A stretch of DNA of 64,000 nucleotides from CAYYYP01 sp964475985 (GTDB lineage Bacteria > Bdellovibrionota > UBA1018 > CAYHWW01), in contig CAYYYP010000014.1 of assembly GCA_964475985.1 (NCBI GenBank), forward strand, positions 7,867 through 71,866, in the 5' to 3' direction. The notes below the pieces were generated by a model, which saw only the letters and a program-made list of their open reading frames with translations, was not told where the DNA came from and did not search any database. Of this stretch, positions 20,113 through 28,980 are shown piece after piece (position 1 is the first letter of the stretch; every line of letters begins with the position of its first letter). Made by a program: the position numbers and the translations under genes.

Positions 20113-21322
20113 CTTTTGCTCCAGCATCTTCCACGATCACGTCCATGGCCCCTTTGAGAGATCTCATGACTTTTTGCAGTTTTTCCTGCATTTCCGCAGT
20201 TTTTTGTTTTTCTTTATCATTTTGGTCCATGAGGACGTCGTAATTGAACTCCAGTACATCAATGCGACGTTTGAGTTCAAGAATCTTGGATTCACGGGAA
20301 GTGATGAGGGTTTCACTGTCCTTCTTGAGAATTTCAAGTTTGTTCTCAAGTTCACGTTCCCGCATCCGGATCTTACGGATGTCGCTGCGCACGCGTTCCC
20401 TGAGTCGATCATATTGAGTCGCGGAAGCTTCTAGCTGCTCTTCCAAAAATTTCACGCGTTCGGTCTTTGATTTCAGGTCAAATTTAAGCTGTTCAATCTC
20501 GGCTTCAGAGTTTTTTCCGGCGTGGGCAACTTCTCTTTCCAGTCCCTCTATTTTTCGATTCTTGTCTTCGAGTTGATGCTGAAAGTCTTCGCTTTGTTGG
20601 GAAAAATTCCTAATACTTTGTTGGTGTTTCGCAAGCTCCGCCTTCATATGCGTTAGCTGCGCGCTTAGGACCGCGACGTCTTGCTCACGAATGGAAAGCG
20701 TCTTCTTAAGAACCTCAAGTTCATCTGTATTCTGCGAGGAAAACTGGGGGATTACCGGGGTAGCGATAACTTCTTGCTCAAATCGCACGGCTGCTGGTGC
20801 ATCGTTTGACGTAGAAAAAAGGTAAGGCAAATCTGCCTCGGATTGGGGGTCGGCCCCTTGCTCAGCTTGGAACTCTATTTCGTTTTGTGGAGGCATGGCC
20901 GATTCCAGGGAAACTTCCGTTAGCACGGGCAATGCATCCTGAGCTTCTACTGCGGTCCCCTCGCCCGATTCGTGTGATTCGCCTTCCACTACTGGTTCCA
21001 TCATTTCAATTTCAATTTCCTGGGGCGGGGAAATGGCTTCTTGCGCTTTGGAAGGTGTAACCAACGCAGTATAGGTGCCGGCCCGCTGACTCGTGGTCAA
21101 AGTAATTTCAGGGAAAAAAACCGGAATCGTCATTTCCCGAGTGCCCGCCATCACGCGCTCATCCTTACCCAGCGTAAAACTTACGGTTTCCTCAAGCGCA
21201 ACATCAAAAATGTTTACGGTTGTATCGGTCTTAGGAGAAAATTTTGGCGGCCGTGAAAAGAGTCCCATCATCTGATGCTTCGGTGATGCGCGGAGAAAAA
21301 TTAAACGCTCTAGTTGAATCAT
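20093..21322 (-). CDS. Coiled-coil protein of unknown function, coupled to the diguanylate cyclase
   Basis: Up to 409 residues; alternative ATGs at 21271/21268 would remove about 17. The first 100 residues form a compact beta-rich-looking segment, residues about 100-200 are acidic and Pro/Gln/Glu-rich (a flexible linker), and residues about 205-395 are a long heptad-rich coiled coil ending in a short basic tail. No signal peptide or membrane helix. The overlap with the GGDEF gene suggests that the two proteins act together, possibly as a scaffold placing the cyclase. Family not recognised. Confidence 0.68.
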   Translation of the reverse strand: MIQLERLIFLRASPKHQMMGLFSRPPKFSPKTDTTVNIFDVALEETVSFTLGKDERVMAGTREMTIPVFFPEITLTTSQRAGTYTALVTPSKAQEAISPPQEIEIEMMEPVVEGESHESGEGTAVEAQDALPVLTEVSLESAMPPQNEIEFQAEQGADPQSEADLPYLFSTSNDAPAAVRFEQEVIATPVIPQFSSQNTDELEVLKKTLSIREQDVAVLSAQLTHMKAELAKHQQSIRNFSQQSEDFQHQLEDKNRKIEGLEREVAHAGKNSEAEIEQLKFDLKSKTERVKFLEEQLEASATQYDRLRERVRSDIRKIRMRERELENKLEILKKDSETLITSRESKILELKRRIDVLEFNYDVLMDQNDKEKQKTAEMQEKLQKVMRSLKGAMDVIVEDAGAKDESRAA

Positions 21323-21364
21323 CTAAAGTTACGCAGGTTTTGCCGGGTACATTCTGCCGAGGAC

Positions 21365-22159
21365 TTATACCAAGGCAGCTAAGGTAGCCGCCACAACGGC
21401 AGCCGTCTCGACGCGAAGGATCCTGGCTCCCAGGGATAGCGACCGAAAGCCTAAGCGCTTAAGATCTTCCTCCTCCTCCGCACTGAATCCACCCTCGGGT
21501 CCTACGGCCAAGTGAATTGGCTCCTGCGACCCACTCGCATTTTTCCGCAGATCATTTAAGGACTGGGATAAATCACCTTCATCGCGCCCGAAGGAAGAGA
21601 AATAAAACTTAGGGCCTTTGAGCAAGCCGGCGGTGGTTTTCCAATCCTTCCAGGGTTGCGGAATTTGAATAGTGGGTAACCACGCTCCTTCACTTTGCTC
21701 CAAAGCCCCGCCCATAATGGATCGCCATCTTTCAATATATTTAGTTGAATCGGATGCCTTATGTTTTACCACGCTGCGGGAAGTAAATACCGGCGCAAGT
21801 GAATGGACGCCAATTTCGGTAAGCTTTTCAACGACGGCATCCATGGTGGGATTTTTCGCAAATCCTAAGTGCATGACTAATCGCGGAGCCGATTCCTTGG
21901 CCGAACGCTCAAGGCGTCCCAGAATTTTAACCATGCCTTGCCGGCCCGCGATTTTAAGTTCGGCATTAAAAACTTCGCCTCGTCCATTAGTTATTTTTAA
22001 ACGGTCGCCATCCATAAGCCGCAGGACTTGGCATAAATGTTTTTGCTTTTCGAAAGGTAGCTCCAGCTCCGAGCCTACTTTTTCGAAGGCTACCTCACTG
22101 AGATAAATATACTTCAGTGACTGGTGCCCATTTCTTGAAGTGGTGATTGGTCGATCCAT
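21365..22159 (-). CDS. rsmE: 16S rRNA (uracil-1498-N3)-methyltransferase RsmE
   Basis: The SPOUT-type C-terminus is clear: HLAVGPEGGFSAEEEEDLKRLG followed by LGARILRVETAAV, the knot that binds S-adenosylmethionine; the N-terminal PUA-like part has QKHLCQVLRL. It methylates U1498 in 16S rRNA. The start is uncertain: I choose ATG 22159 (264 residues), overlapping the upstream gene by 46 nt. A more upstream in-frame start at 22249 would add 30 residues that do not match the family. Usual length is about 245. Confidence 0.9.
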   Translation of the reverse strand: MDRPITTSRNGHQSLKYIYLSEVAFEKVGSELELPFEKQKHLCQVLRLMDGDRLKITNGRGEVFNAELKIAGRQGMVKILGRLERSAKESAPRLVMHLGFAKNPTMDAVVEKLTEIGVHSLAPVFTSRSVVKHKASDSTKYIERWRSIMGGALEQSEGAWLPTIQIPQPWKDWKTTAGLLKGPKFYFSSFGRDEGDLSQSLNDLRKNASGSQEPIHLAVGPEGGFSAEEEEDLKRLGFRSLSLGARILRVETAAVVAATLAALV

Positions 22160-23679
22160 AAATCTTTGAAGGCAACATAGTCTCCGTTGGGGTAAATTGC
22201 ACGAAGCTTCAAAGGCCGCCTTAGAATGTAAGTGTTGTTCCAACGCCAAAAAATGATGACTGGCAAATCACGCAAAAGGATCTCCTGGGCTTTGTGTAAT
22301 AAGGGTAACCGTTTCTGTAACGCGGAGTGACCCAGCGCCTGATCAATGGCCGCATCGTACTCAGAATTTCCATAACCAAATCGATTCATCTTTCCTATTT
22401 CGCGACTATGAAACGCCTTGGTGAGAATCGTGGGATCGGCGATTCCTACCCAACGACTCAACGTTAGTTCAAAACTCCCACGCTTCAAGTCCGCCAAAAG
22501 TTTGGCAAGCTCCATAGGAATAACATTTAGCTTTATTCCAACCTTGGCAAGTTGTTGCGCGAGTATCAAACCCATCTCCCGATTTTCCTTGGAAGGAGAA
22601 ATCTTTAAGGACAGTGGGAGTTTTCCGTCAACACACGACCCCACTTTGCAAAAATCAGAAATTACTTTTTGCGCTTCGGTTAGAGACAAAGAAGAAACCG
22701 TTTTCGGATTTTTTACATAACCTTCGATATACGGCGAAAGTGGACTAGTTTCCAAGGTAGCGTACCGAAAATATTTATATTTCAGAATCCCGGGGATATC
22801 GATGGCGGCCGCCACCGCTTGGCGCAACTTTAAGTTTCTGAGTATGGGATTTTTCATATTGAACCCTAGATACTGAACACTCACCCCGGGCGCATCCACC
22901 GCCGAAAATTGCGAAAAAGGAAATTCATGATCCGCAATTCCGCGCCGAAACATCTCGGTCTTAGAGATGCCCAGGCTGCTTGCTGCGATATCGATGTCAC
23001 CGTGAAGCAATGCCTGGTACTTCGTAGTGTCATCTTTGATATACCTAAACCGTAACTTTTTCACTTCATGAGGCTGCGAATTGTCGACCCGTTCTAAGGT
23101 CAAAACACCTTGGGATCCAAACGTGCCCACATCAAAACTTTGAATTTTAAAACGGCCGCTGCCAACAAATGCACCGTTGGTTTTTTTAAAAACCTTCATG
23201 AAATACAAATCTTGTAAAAAATAGGGGGAGACCACCGAAGTTCGGATAATCACGGACCGTGGCCCTTCTACTTTGACGGTAAAGGCTGGTACATTTTTGT
23301 TCTGGTAAGCCGTTAGGGAAGCCATGACATCACTGGCCATAAGTGGCGATCCATCATGGAAACGCAAACCGGCTTTAAGCTTAAATGAAAATTCCCGGTC
23401 TCCGCGACTGCGAATATCTTCGGCAAGATCGGGTCGTATTTTTAAATGAGCATCTCGAAGCACCAGGGAAGAAAAAACTAGGTTCAAAACCCGCTGGGAA
23501 ACTGCATCTGTCGCATTCACGGGATCAAAGCTCAGAATGGGCGAATCAATGAGAATGGTGATGGGACGAGGTGACGCTAGATCCATTGCGAATCCCGACG
23601 GCAAGACTTGCCTGGCAAGCAACAGCAAAATTAGCGCTAAACATCCTGATTTTAATGCCGCTTGAATTCTATGGCTCAA
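22114..23679 (-). CDS. Extracytoplasmic solute-binding protein, family 5 (peptide/nickel type)
   Basis: 521 residues with an N-terminal signal sequence (ALILLLLARQVLPSGFA). SBP family 5 features include ITILIDSPILSFDPVNATDAVS near the start, FKLKAGLRFHDGSPLMASDV and SPYIEGYVKNPK. Such proteins deliver oligopeptides, nickel or other ligands to an ABC importer in the periplasm. No permease or ATPase lies next to it, so it is an orphan binding protein here. Ligand unknown. Confidence 0.88.
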   Translation of the reverse strand: MSHRIQAALKSGCLALILLLLARQVLPSGFAMDLASPRPITILIDSPILSFDPVNATDAVSQRVLNLVFSSLVLRDAHLKIRPDLAEDIRSRGDREFSFKLKAGLRFHDGSPLMASDVMASLTAYQNKNVPAFTVKVEGPRSVIIRTSVVSPYFLQDLYFMKVFKKTNGAFVGSGRFKIQSFDVGTFGSQGVLTLERVDNSQPHEVKKLRFRYIKDDTTKYQALLHGDIDIAASSLGISKTEMFRRGIADHEFPFSQFSAVDAPGVSVQYLGFNMKNPILRNLKLRQAVAAAIDIPGILKYKYFRYATLETSPLSPYIEGYVKNPKTVSSLSLTEAQKVISDFCKVGSCVDGKLPLSLKISPSKENREMGLILAQQLAKVGIKLNVIPMELAKLLADLKRGSFELTLSRWVGIADPTILTKAFHSREIGKMNRFGYGNSEYDAAIDQALGHSALQKRLPLLHKAQEILLRDLPVIIFWRWNNTYILRRPLKLRAIYPNGDYVAFKDLWIDQSPLQEMGTSH

Positions 23680-23724
23680 CTAACGCTCCCCGATTTCCGA
23701 GAAACCTCTTGAGGAGATCTCTTT

Positions 23725-24942
23725 TTGTTTTGGTTAAGGCGTACCCTATATTCGGGCGGAGTCCTTCTTTTTGCCTTCATGGCACTTTTTAGTGAAGCCC
23801 GCAACGCTTGGTGCACGGATGAATTCCCGGTGCCGGAGGGATTGAGTGCGCGCGTGGATTTTTGGAAAAAAATCTACTCCGAGGTCACCTCCGATGAGGG
23901 GTTTCTGCACGATACGCAGTACGTTCATCTGATCTACAAAAAGCTGAGTTTCACTGACTTAGCGCCCCTCAAAAAAAGGGGGGGTTACGCCAAGGCCGTC
24001 ACGGACCGTGTCACGGCCGAGCGGCTCAAAATCACGCTCTTGCTCAAAGAAATTTCCCACGCGCTGGAAAAACGTTTACCCATGGGTGCTGAGGCCCATG
24101 CCTTCTGGGACAAAATTTTAGCCCAACTCTCGGCAGAGGACTTAAGCAAAATCAAGTTTCAAAACCTTACGCTTCACAAACGTATCCGATTCCAGGGCGG
24201 TTTGCGGGATCACTTTCTTGAAGCCCTAAAGACTTCCGGAAAATACATTGGGGAAATGGAAAAAATCTTCAAGGCGGAAGGGGTGCCCGAGGACCTCACC
24301 CGAATTCCATTCGTAGAATCGTCATTTCAGAATTCAGCCAGATCAAAGGTAGGCGCCGTAGGCCTTTGGCAATTCATGCCGGCGACGGGGAAACTTTACC
24401 TTCGCATTGATGAAGTACTCGATGAGAGACGCGACCCTTACGTGGCTACCCGCGCAGCTGCAAGGCTGCTCAAAGCCAACTATGAACTTTTGAACAGCTG
24501 GCCGCTTGCAGTGACCGCATATAATCACGGCGGCCTCGGCATGAAACGCGCCGTTAAAAAAGTCCGTTCAAAAGAAATCGCAGAAATTATTCGGCATTAC
24601 GAATCTCCGACATTTGGTTTTGCTTCCGCCAACTTTTACGCGGAATTTCTCGCTGCACTTTATGTCGAACGAAATTCCGAGTCCATTTTTGGATCACGCT
24701 ACCAGCTACCTCCACTCAAGGAAGGCATTGATTTCAAAATCATGAAAACCGCCAAAAATGTGCCGGTTTTTTTGAAGGATTTCCTAAAAAATCTAAGCGC
24801 CATAGTAGGCCTTGCCGACCGGGAATTTCATAAACGCCTGATTGAGCTCAATCCTGCGCTGTCGGACTCAGCCTTGAACAACAAAACGCACTTGCCCAAA
24901 GACTTTCCTTTGCGCTTGCCCGCCAGCGAAAAAAACAAATAG
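23725..24942 (+). CDS. Lytic transglycosylase, MltD/SLT type
   Basis: 405 residues with an N-terminal signal or anchor (SGGVLLFAFMALFSEARNA). The SLT domain occupies about residues 185-300: IPFVESSFQNSARSKVGAVG carries the catalytic Glu (ES motif) followed by GLWQFMPATGKLY and AVTAYNHG. It cleaves the glycan strand of peptidoglycan. MltD-like enzymes normally carry C-terminal LysM repeats; none are visible. The start is a TTG at 23725 with GAGGAG at about 23713. Possible roles include growth or prey-wall processing if this is a predator, which is inference. Confidence 0.9.
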   Translation: MFWLRRTLYSGGVLLFAFMALFSEARNAWCTDEFPVPEGLSARVDFWKKIYSEVTSDEGFLHDTQYVHLIYKKLSFTDLAPLKKRGGYAKAVTDRVTAERLKITLLLKEISHALEKRLPMGAEAHAFWDKILAQLSAEDLSKIKFQNLTLHKRIRFQGGLRDHFLEALKTSGKYIGEMEKIFKAEGVPEDLTRIPFVESSFQNSARSKVGAVGLWQFMPATGKLYLRIDEVLDERRDPYVATRAAARLLKANYELLNSWPLAVTAYNHGGLGMKRAVKKVRSKEIAEIIRHYESPTFGFASANFYAEFLAALYVERNSESIFGSRYQLPPLKEGIDFKIMKTAKNVPVFLKDFLKNLSAIVGLADREFHKRLIELNPALSDSALNNKTHLPKDFPLRLPASEKNK

Positions 24943-24975
24943 GCATCCCAGGAATTGTACGATAATTTCCGGGGA

Positions 24976-25581
24976 ATGTTCATCATCGGCATCGCGGGTG
25001 GCTCAGGCTCCGGAAAATCCACCTTTGCCCAAAAGATAACCAGCCGCGTCAATGACTCTGACGTGATCCAGATTCCCCAAGACTGGTTTTACCGCGCATC
25101 CCAGCCCAAAAGCACCGAGATCAACGGGAAACCTAATTTTGACCATCCCGATGCATTTGATTGGCCGCTGCTCCATGCCGTACTTTTGAAGCTCAAGGAC
25201 GGGGAATCCGCCGACTGTCCGGTTTACGATTTTAAGACTGATTCACGCCTAACCAGGACCCAAACGGTCGGACCTGCAAAACTTATTCTCTTTGAAGGAA
25301 TTTATGCCCTTTGGGATGAACGCATCCGTGATTTGCTCAACCTTAAAATTTTTCTGCACGTCGATGCGGACATTCGATTCATCAGGCGACTTCACCGAGA
25401 TGTGCGTGAACGTGGACGAAGCCTCGATAGCGTCATCAATCAGTATTATGATTCAGTGCGTCCCATGCACCGCCAGTATATTGAACCAACCCGGCAATTT
25501 GCCGACCTGCTCGTGGGTGAGGAAACCGATATCCCCGCTCAGGTCGTCGCTAGCCATATTTCCGCCATTTTAGGTGCTTAA
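24976..25581 (+). CDS. udk: Uridine kinase-like P-loop kinase
   Basis: 201 residues from ATG 24976. The P-loop is IIGIAGGSGSGKSTFAQ, then NFDHPDAFDWPLL and PVYDFKTDSR, which match the uridine/cytidine kinase family, and VILFEGIYALW-type Walker B (LILFEGIYALWDERI). It likely phosphorylates uridine and cytidine for pyrimidine salvage. RNase J follows with an 8-bp overlap or 7-bp gap depending on its start. Confidence 0.88.
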   Translation: MFIIGIAGGSGSGKSTFAQKITSRVNDSDVIQIPQDWFYRASQPKSTEINGKPNFDHPDAFDWPLLHAVLLKLKDGESADCPVYDFKTDSRLTRTQTVGPAKLILFEGIYALWDERIRDLLNLKIFLHVDADIRFIRRLHRDVRERGRSLDSVINQYYDSVRPMHRQYIEPTRQFADLLVGEETDIPAQVVASHISAILGA

Positions 25582-25588
25582 ATATTCA

Positions 25589-27397
25589 ATGAAGAAACCA
25601 AACAAAACTCATTCAACAATACGTACTACGATTAAAGCCAAAGCTTTGGTCAAAGCAAAAAAGCCAGCGAAGGTGGCGTCAAGAACGACTCGTCGCACCT
25701 CGACTACGGTCAAGGCCCGGGCCACCTATGATCCGCACTCCTTCGTACGCATCGTTCCCATCGGTGGATTGGGAGAAATTGGCCTGAACTGCATGGTGAT
25801 TGAATCCCGGCATGAAGCCATCATTATCGATTGCGGAGTTATGTTCACGGACCTTCAGAATTTCGGTGTGGATTTTTACATTCCCGATTTTTCGTATCTG
25901 GAATCCATTCGCGAAAAAATTAAGGGGTATGTGATCACCCATGCCCATGAAGATCACATCGGCGCGTTGCCCTATGCATTGCGGGTGGTGAATGCGCCAA
26001 TTTATTGCACCGATTTCGCAAAACGCCTCATTGGTTCAAAGCTTGTGGAACATGAACTTTACGAGAGCACCACCTTCTCCATTTACAAACCTGGCGATCG
26101 CATTGCCTTCAAAGAGCTTAGCATCGAGCCAGTATGGGTGAATCATTCCATCATTGAAGCCACGGCACTGGTTATTGGTACGCCCCAGGGAAAAATCGTT
26201 CACACGGGCGATTTCAAATTCGATGTGTCACCTTTTTATGGAAAGCCGCTGGATCCTAAACCATTTAGGGACGCAGGAAAACAGGGCGTACGCCTTTTGC
26301 TCAGCGATTCCACGAATGTGGAACGCGACGGTTGTTCTAAATCGGAAAAAACCCTGGTACCGCAGTTTGAGAAAATTTTAAAAGATGCAAAGGGGCTGAC
26401 CTTAATTGCGGTCTTTGCTTCAAACGTTGCCCGCGTAGGCCAGATTCTAGAAATTGTGCGCAAACAAGGTAAAAAAATTGCGTTTCTAGGACGAAGCATG
26501 GAACAGAATTCTAGACTTGCCGCCGAGGCGGGGTACCTCAAGGGTCTAAACGAAGCGCTGATTCCCATGGAAGCGATTGCCGATTATCCACGCCACCAAG
26601 TTGTCGTCCTTTCCACCGGTAGCCAAGGTGAGTACCGATCAGGCCTTGCTCGAGTCAGTCAACGTGAACATCGCTTTATTAAGTTGCAGAAATTAGACAC
26701 CGTAGTCATGTCGAGCAAATTTATTCCAGGAAACGAAAAGGCCATCGGTATCATGATCAACAATCTGTTCCGCCAGGAAGCGGAGGTCATTTATGAGCCC
26801 ATCGCCAATGTCCACGTTTCGGGCCACGCCACTTCGGAAGAATTGGCGCGCATGATTTCTTTCACTCAGCCTGAATTTTTTGTGCCGGTTCACGGCGAGT
26901 ATCGGCATCTAGTGCGTCACCGACAGTTGGCCATTGAGAATGGGATTGCGCCCAGCAACGCGTTGCTCAGCGTCAATGGCGATATTCTTGAACTCACTTC
27001 CGCAGGGCTTACCCGCATTGATCATTTTGAAGAAAAACGCACCATGATTGAAGGTGATTCGGGCACGCAGATCACTAAACTGACCCTTAAGGATCGCCGG
27101 AAAGTCGCCGAATCTGGCGTAGTTTTCGCCATTGTCGTAAGAAATATTTCTACCGGGAAATTGCTTCTAGATCCCGCCATCATTTCGCGCGGAGTTTTTG
27201 ACTCTGAAGCCAATCCGCTCCTTCACGAGGAATCTAAGGAAGAAGTTTTGAAAATTGTGGAATACACTCTAGGTCGTATGCTGCGCCAGGAAAAGGCCAT
27301 CGATCTTCAAGAGGAGGTCCGCGTTGGATTGCGACGTTTCTTTAACCAAAGACTTGGAAAAAAGCCCATCGTGCTTCCCCTCCTCATTGAAATTTAG
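25589..27397 (+). CDS. rnj: Ribonuclease J
   Basis: About 602 residues from ATG 25589 (a GTG at 25574 is possible). The first 50 residues are a Lys/Arg/Thr-rich tail, absent from typical RNase J. Then the metallo-beta-lactamase core follows: GGLGEIGLN, metal-binding THAHEDHIGALP, HTGDFKFD, and beta-CASP FVPVHGEYRHL. The C-terminal domain ends in the usual dimer/oligomer region. RNase J performs 5'-3' exo- and endonucleolytic mRNA decay. Its presence with RNase R (57.9 kb) gives both 5'-3' and 3'-5' decay enzymes in this window. Confidence 0.95.
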   Translation: MKKPNKTHSTIRTTIKAKALVKAKKPAKVASRTTRRTSTTVKARATYDPHSFVRIVPIGGLGEIGLNCMVIESRHEAIIIDCGVMFTDLQNFGVDFYIPDFSYLESIREKIKGYVITHAHEDHIGALPYALRVVNAPIYCTDFAKRLIGSKLVEHELYESTTFSIYKPGDRIAFKELSIEPVWVNHSIIEATALVIGTPQGKIVHTGDFKFDVSPFYGKPLDPKPFRDAGKQGVRLLLSDSTNVERDGCSKSEKTLVPQFEKILKDAKGLTLIAVFASNVARVGQILEIVRKQGKKIAFLGRSMEQNSRLAAEAGYLKGLNEALIPMEAIADYPRHQVVVLSTGSQGEYRSGLARVSQREHRFIKLQKLDTVVMSSKFIPGNEKAIGIMINNLFRQEAEVIYEPIANVHVSGHATSEELARMISFTQPEFFVPVHGEYRHLVRHRQLAIENGIAPSNALLSVNGDILELTSAGLTRIDHFEEKRTMIEGDSGTQITKLTLKDRRKVAESGVVFAIVVRNISTGKLLLDPAIISRGVFDSEANPLLHEESKEEVLKIVEYTLGRMLRQEKAIDLQEEVRVGLRRFFNQRLGKKPIVLPLLIEI

Positions 27398-28973
27398 CGT
27401 TCTTGTCCTAGGCTTTATAGTTTCAGTCTTTACTCAATTCCATGATGTGCTTTGGGTGCCGGGCCTGCATTTTGATGAAGCGTGGCAAGGGCTTTACGCT
27501 CACCGCATTGCCTCAGAAAAGGGCTTTTGGCCCTTGGAAGCAATGAATGGTTATACCTCGCCCATAAGCCATTATATTTTAGCGGCCTTCTTTAAAGTGT
27601 TCAGGCCATCTCTAGAAGTGATGCGGCAAAGCATTGGCTTCATGAATCTTACAACTCTCATAATTTTTACGCTGCTTCTCTGGAAAGAAAGACACCGGAC
27701 GGCCGCCGCGGTCTTTACTTGGCTATGGGCGCTTCTACCGCTTAGCGTACACAATCATCGTTTCTACATTGAGATGACAAGTTTTCTTGGTTTGTGTTTT
27801 GCGCTCAATGCCTGGGCCCTGGTAAGGGCAGCAAAAAAATACGTTCTAGACCGTAAAACGCTGGCGCTATTTTTAATCCCCATGATTTTAGGATTACTAA
27901 GCCACATTGGGTATCTTTCGGTGCTTCTCGCATTTGTGAGTTTTCTTTTCATAACCCAACAAGGCCTTCAAAAATTCTTACGCCCCTTGAGTTTGCTTTT
28001 CATTTTTGCCGCAGGCCTGCTTTTTAAAATGTCTTCCCAGCTGCAAAAAATTTCGCCGGCGATCCTAGGCACGGTTTTGTTAGGATTAAGTTTAGCGTTC
28101 ATTTTTAGACCCGATAAATTTTTAAAACAGCGCCCATGGGTGCTTCAAGGCGCGCTACTTAAAATTTCGGTGGCGAGCTGTTTTGTAATAAGTTTCTTTT
28201 ATATCTTTTTTCTTTGGGATGGATTTTGGCCCTATATGCAAGCTACGGGGCATTTGCCTAAGTTTTGGCTGCCCATAAATTCAGCTCTCCTTTTGAGCTG
28301 TCTTGGATGGCACATTAGTAGGAAACCAGGAACGGATTTGCTCCAAAAAGTTTTGCTCTTCACGTTTCTACAATTTCTTATGATGACGGTTCTGATTTTT
28401 AAACAGAGTCCTCGTTATTATATGTTGACCACCATCTGCCTTATGATTTTCGTGAGCCTGGTAGCAGAAGAAATTTTAAGAACTAAGTATTTTAAGAGTG
28501 TCTTTGCCGCGTTCGCCATTTTTTCCCTTTGGAATTTTTTCGCATTCGAAAATTTTTATCTGCAGCAATACCACTCGCAACCCGGAGACGACGGAGTAGT
28601 GAAATTTCTATTTTTCAGGGATTCCGGGCGCGATTTCCGGCCGTTTCAGAAAGTCTACCGATGGTTCGCCCGAAGCGGGTGTTTAACGGAACTAGATTCC
28701 ATTGAGGATGATCGCTTTTTGCGGCCTTTTGAATTTTTAAACCTGGCTCCGAGCCATGCACTTCTGACGGAAGCCGTTAAGTTTGAAGAAGCCGCATTAC
28801 CAAGGGCAGCTGAAAATTTCTCTCCGCACGCGCCGCCCGTTTGCCCGTGGACCAAAGGGCAAATGTATTTCTCTCATTACCCCTCAAATTCCGGCGTTGA
28901 ACTTATCCCCGTTGTCCAGCATAAATCTTGGGGAGACCTTACGTTATTCACTAAAAACAAAGTCAGGAATTAA
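27324..28973 (+). CDS. GT-C family multi-membrane glycosyltransferase (GT39-like)
   Basis: 549 residues with about eleven hydrophobic helices. The loop after helix 1 has the acidic pair HFDEAWQGLY, the metal or donor-binding motif of polyprenyl-phosphate-linked glycosyltransferases. The start is a TTG at 27324 preceded by a perfect ribosome site GAGGAGGT at 27311-27318, both inside the end of rnj, so the genes overlap by 74 nt. A later TTG at 27387 lacks a site. Acceptor and sugar are unknown; an envelope glycan is likely. Confidence 0.8.
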   Translation: MDCDVSLTKDLEKSPSCFPSSLKFSVLVLGFIVSVFTQFHDVLWVPGLHFDEAWQGLYAHRIASEKGFWPLEAMNGYTSPISHYILAAFFKVFRPSLEVMRQSIGFMNLTTLIIFTLLLWKERHRTAAAVFTWLWALLPLSVHNHRFYIEMTSFLGLCFALNAWALVRAAKKYVLDRKTLALFLIPMILGLLSHIGYLSVLLAFVSFLFITQQGLQKFLRPLSLLFIFAAGLLFKMSSQLQKISPAILGTVLLGLSLAFIFRPDKFLKQRPWVLQGALLKISVASCFVISFFYIFFLWDGFWPYMQATGHLPKFWLPINSALLLSCLGWHISRKPGTDLLQKVLLFTFLQFLMMTVLIFKQSPRYYMLTTICLMIFVSLVAEEILRTKYFKSVFAAFAIFSLWNFFAFENFYLQQYHSQPGDDGVVKFLFFRDSGRDFRPFQKVYRWFARSGCLTELDSIEDDRFLRPFEFLNLAPSHALLTEAVKFEEAALPRAAENFSPHAPPVCPWTKGQMYFSHYPSNSGVELIPVVQHKSWGDLTLFTKNKVRN

Positions 28974-28980
28974 ATCACCC

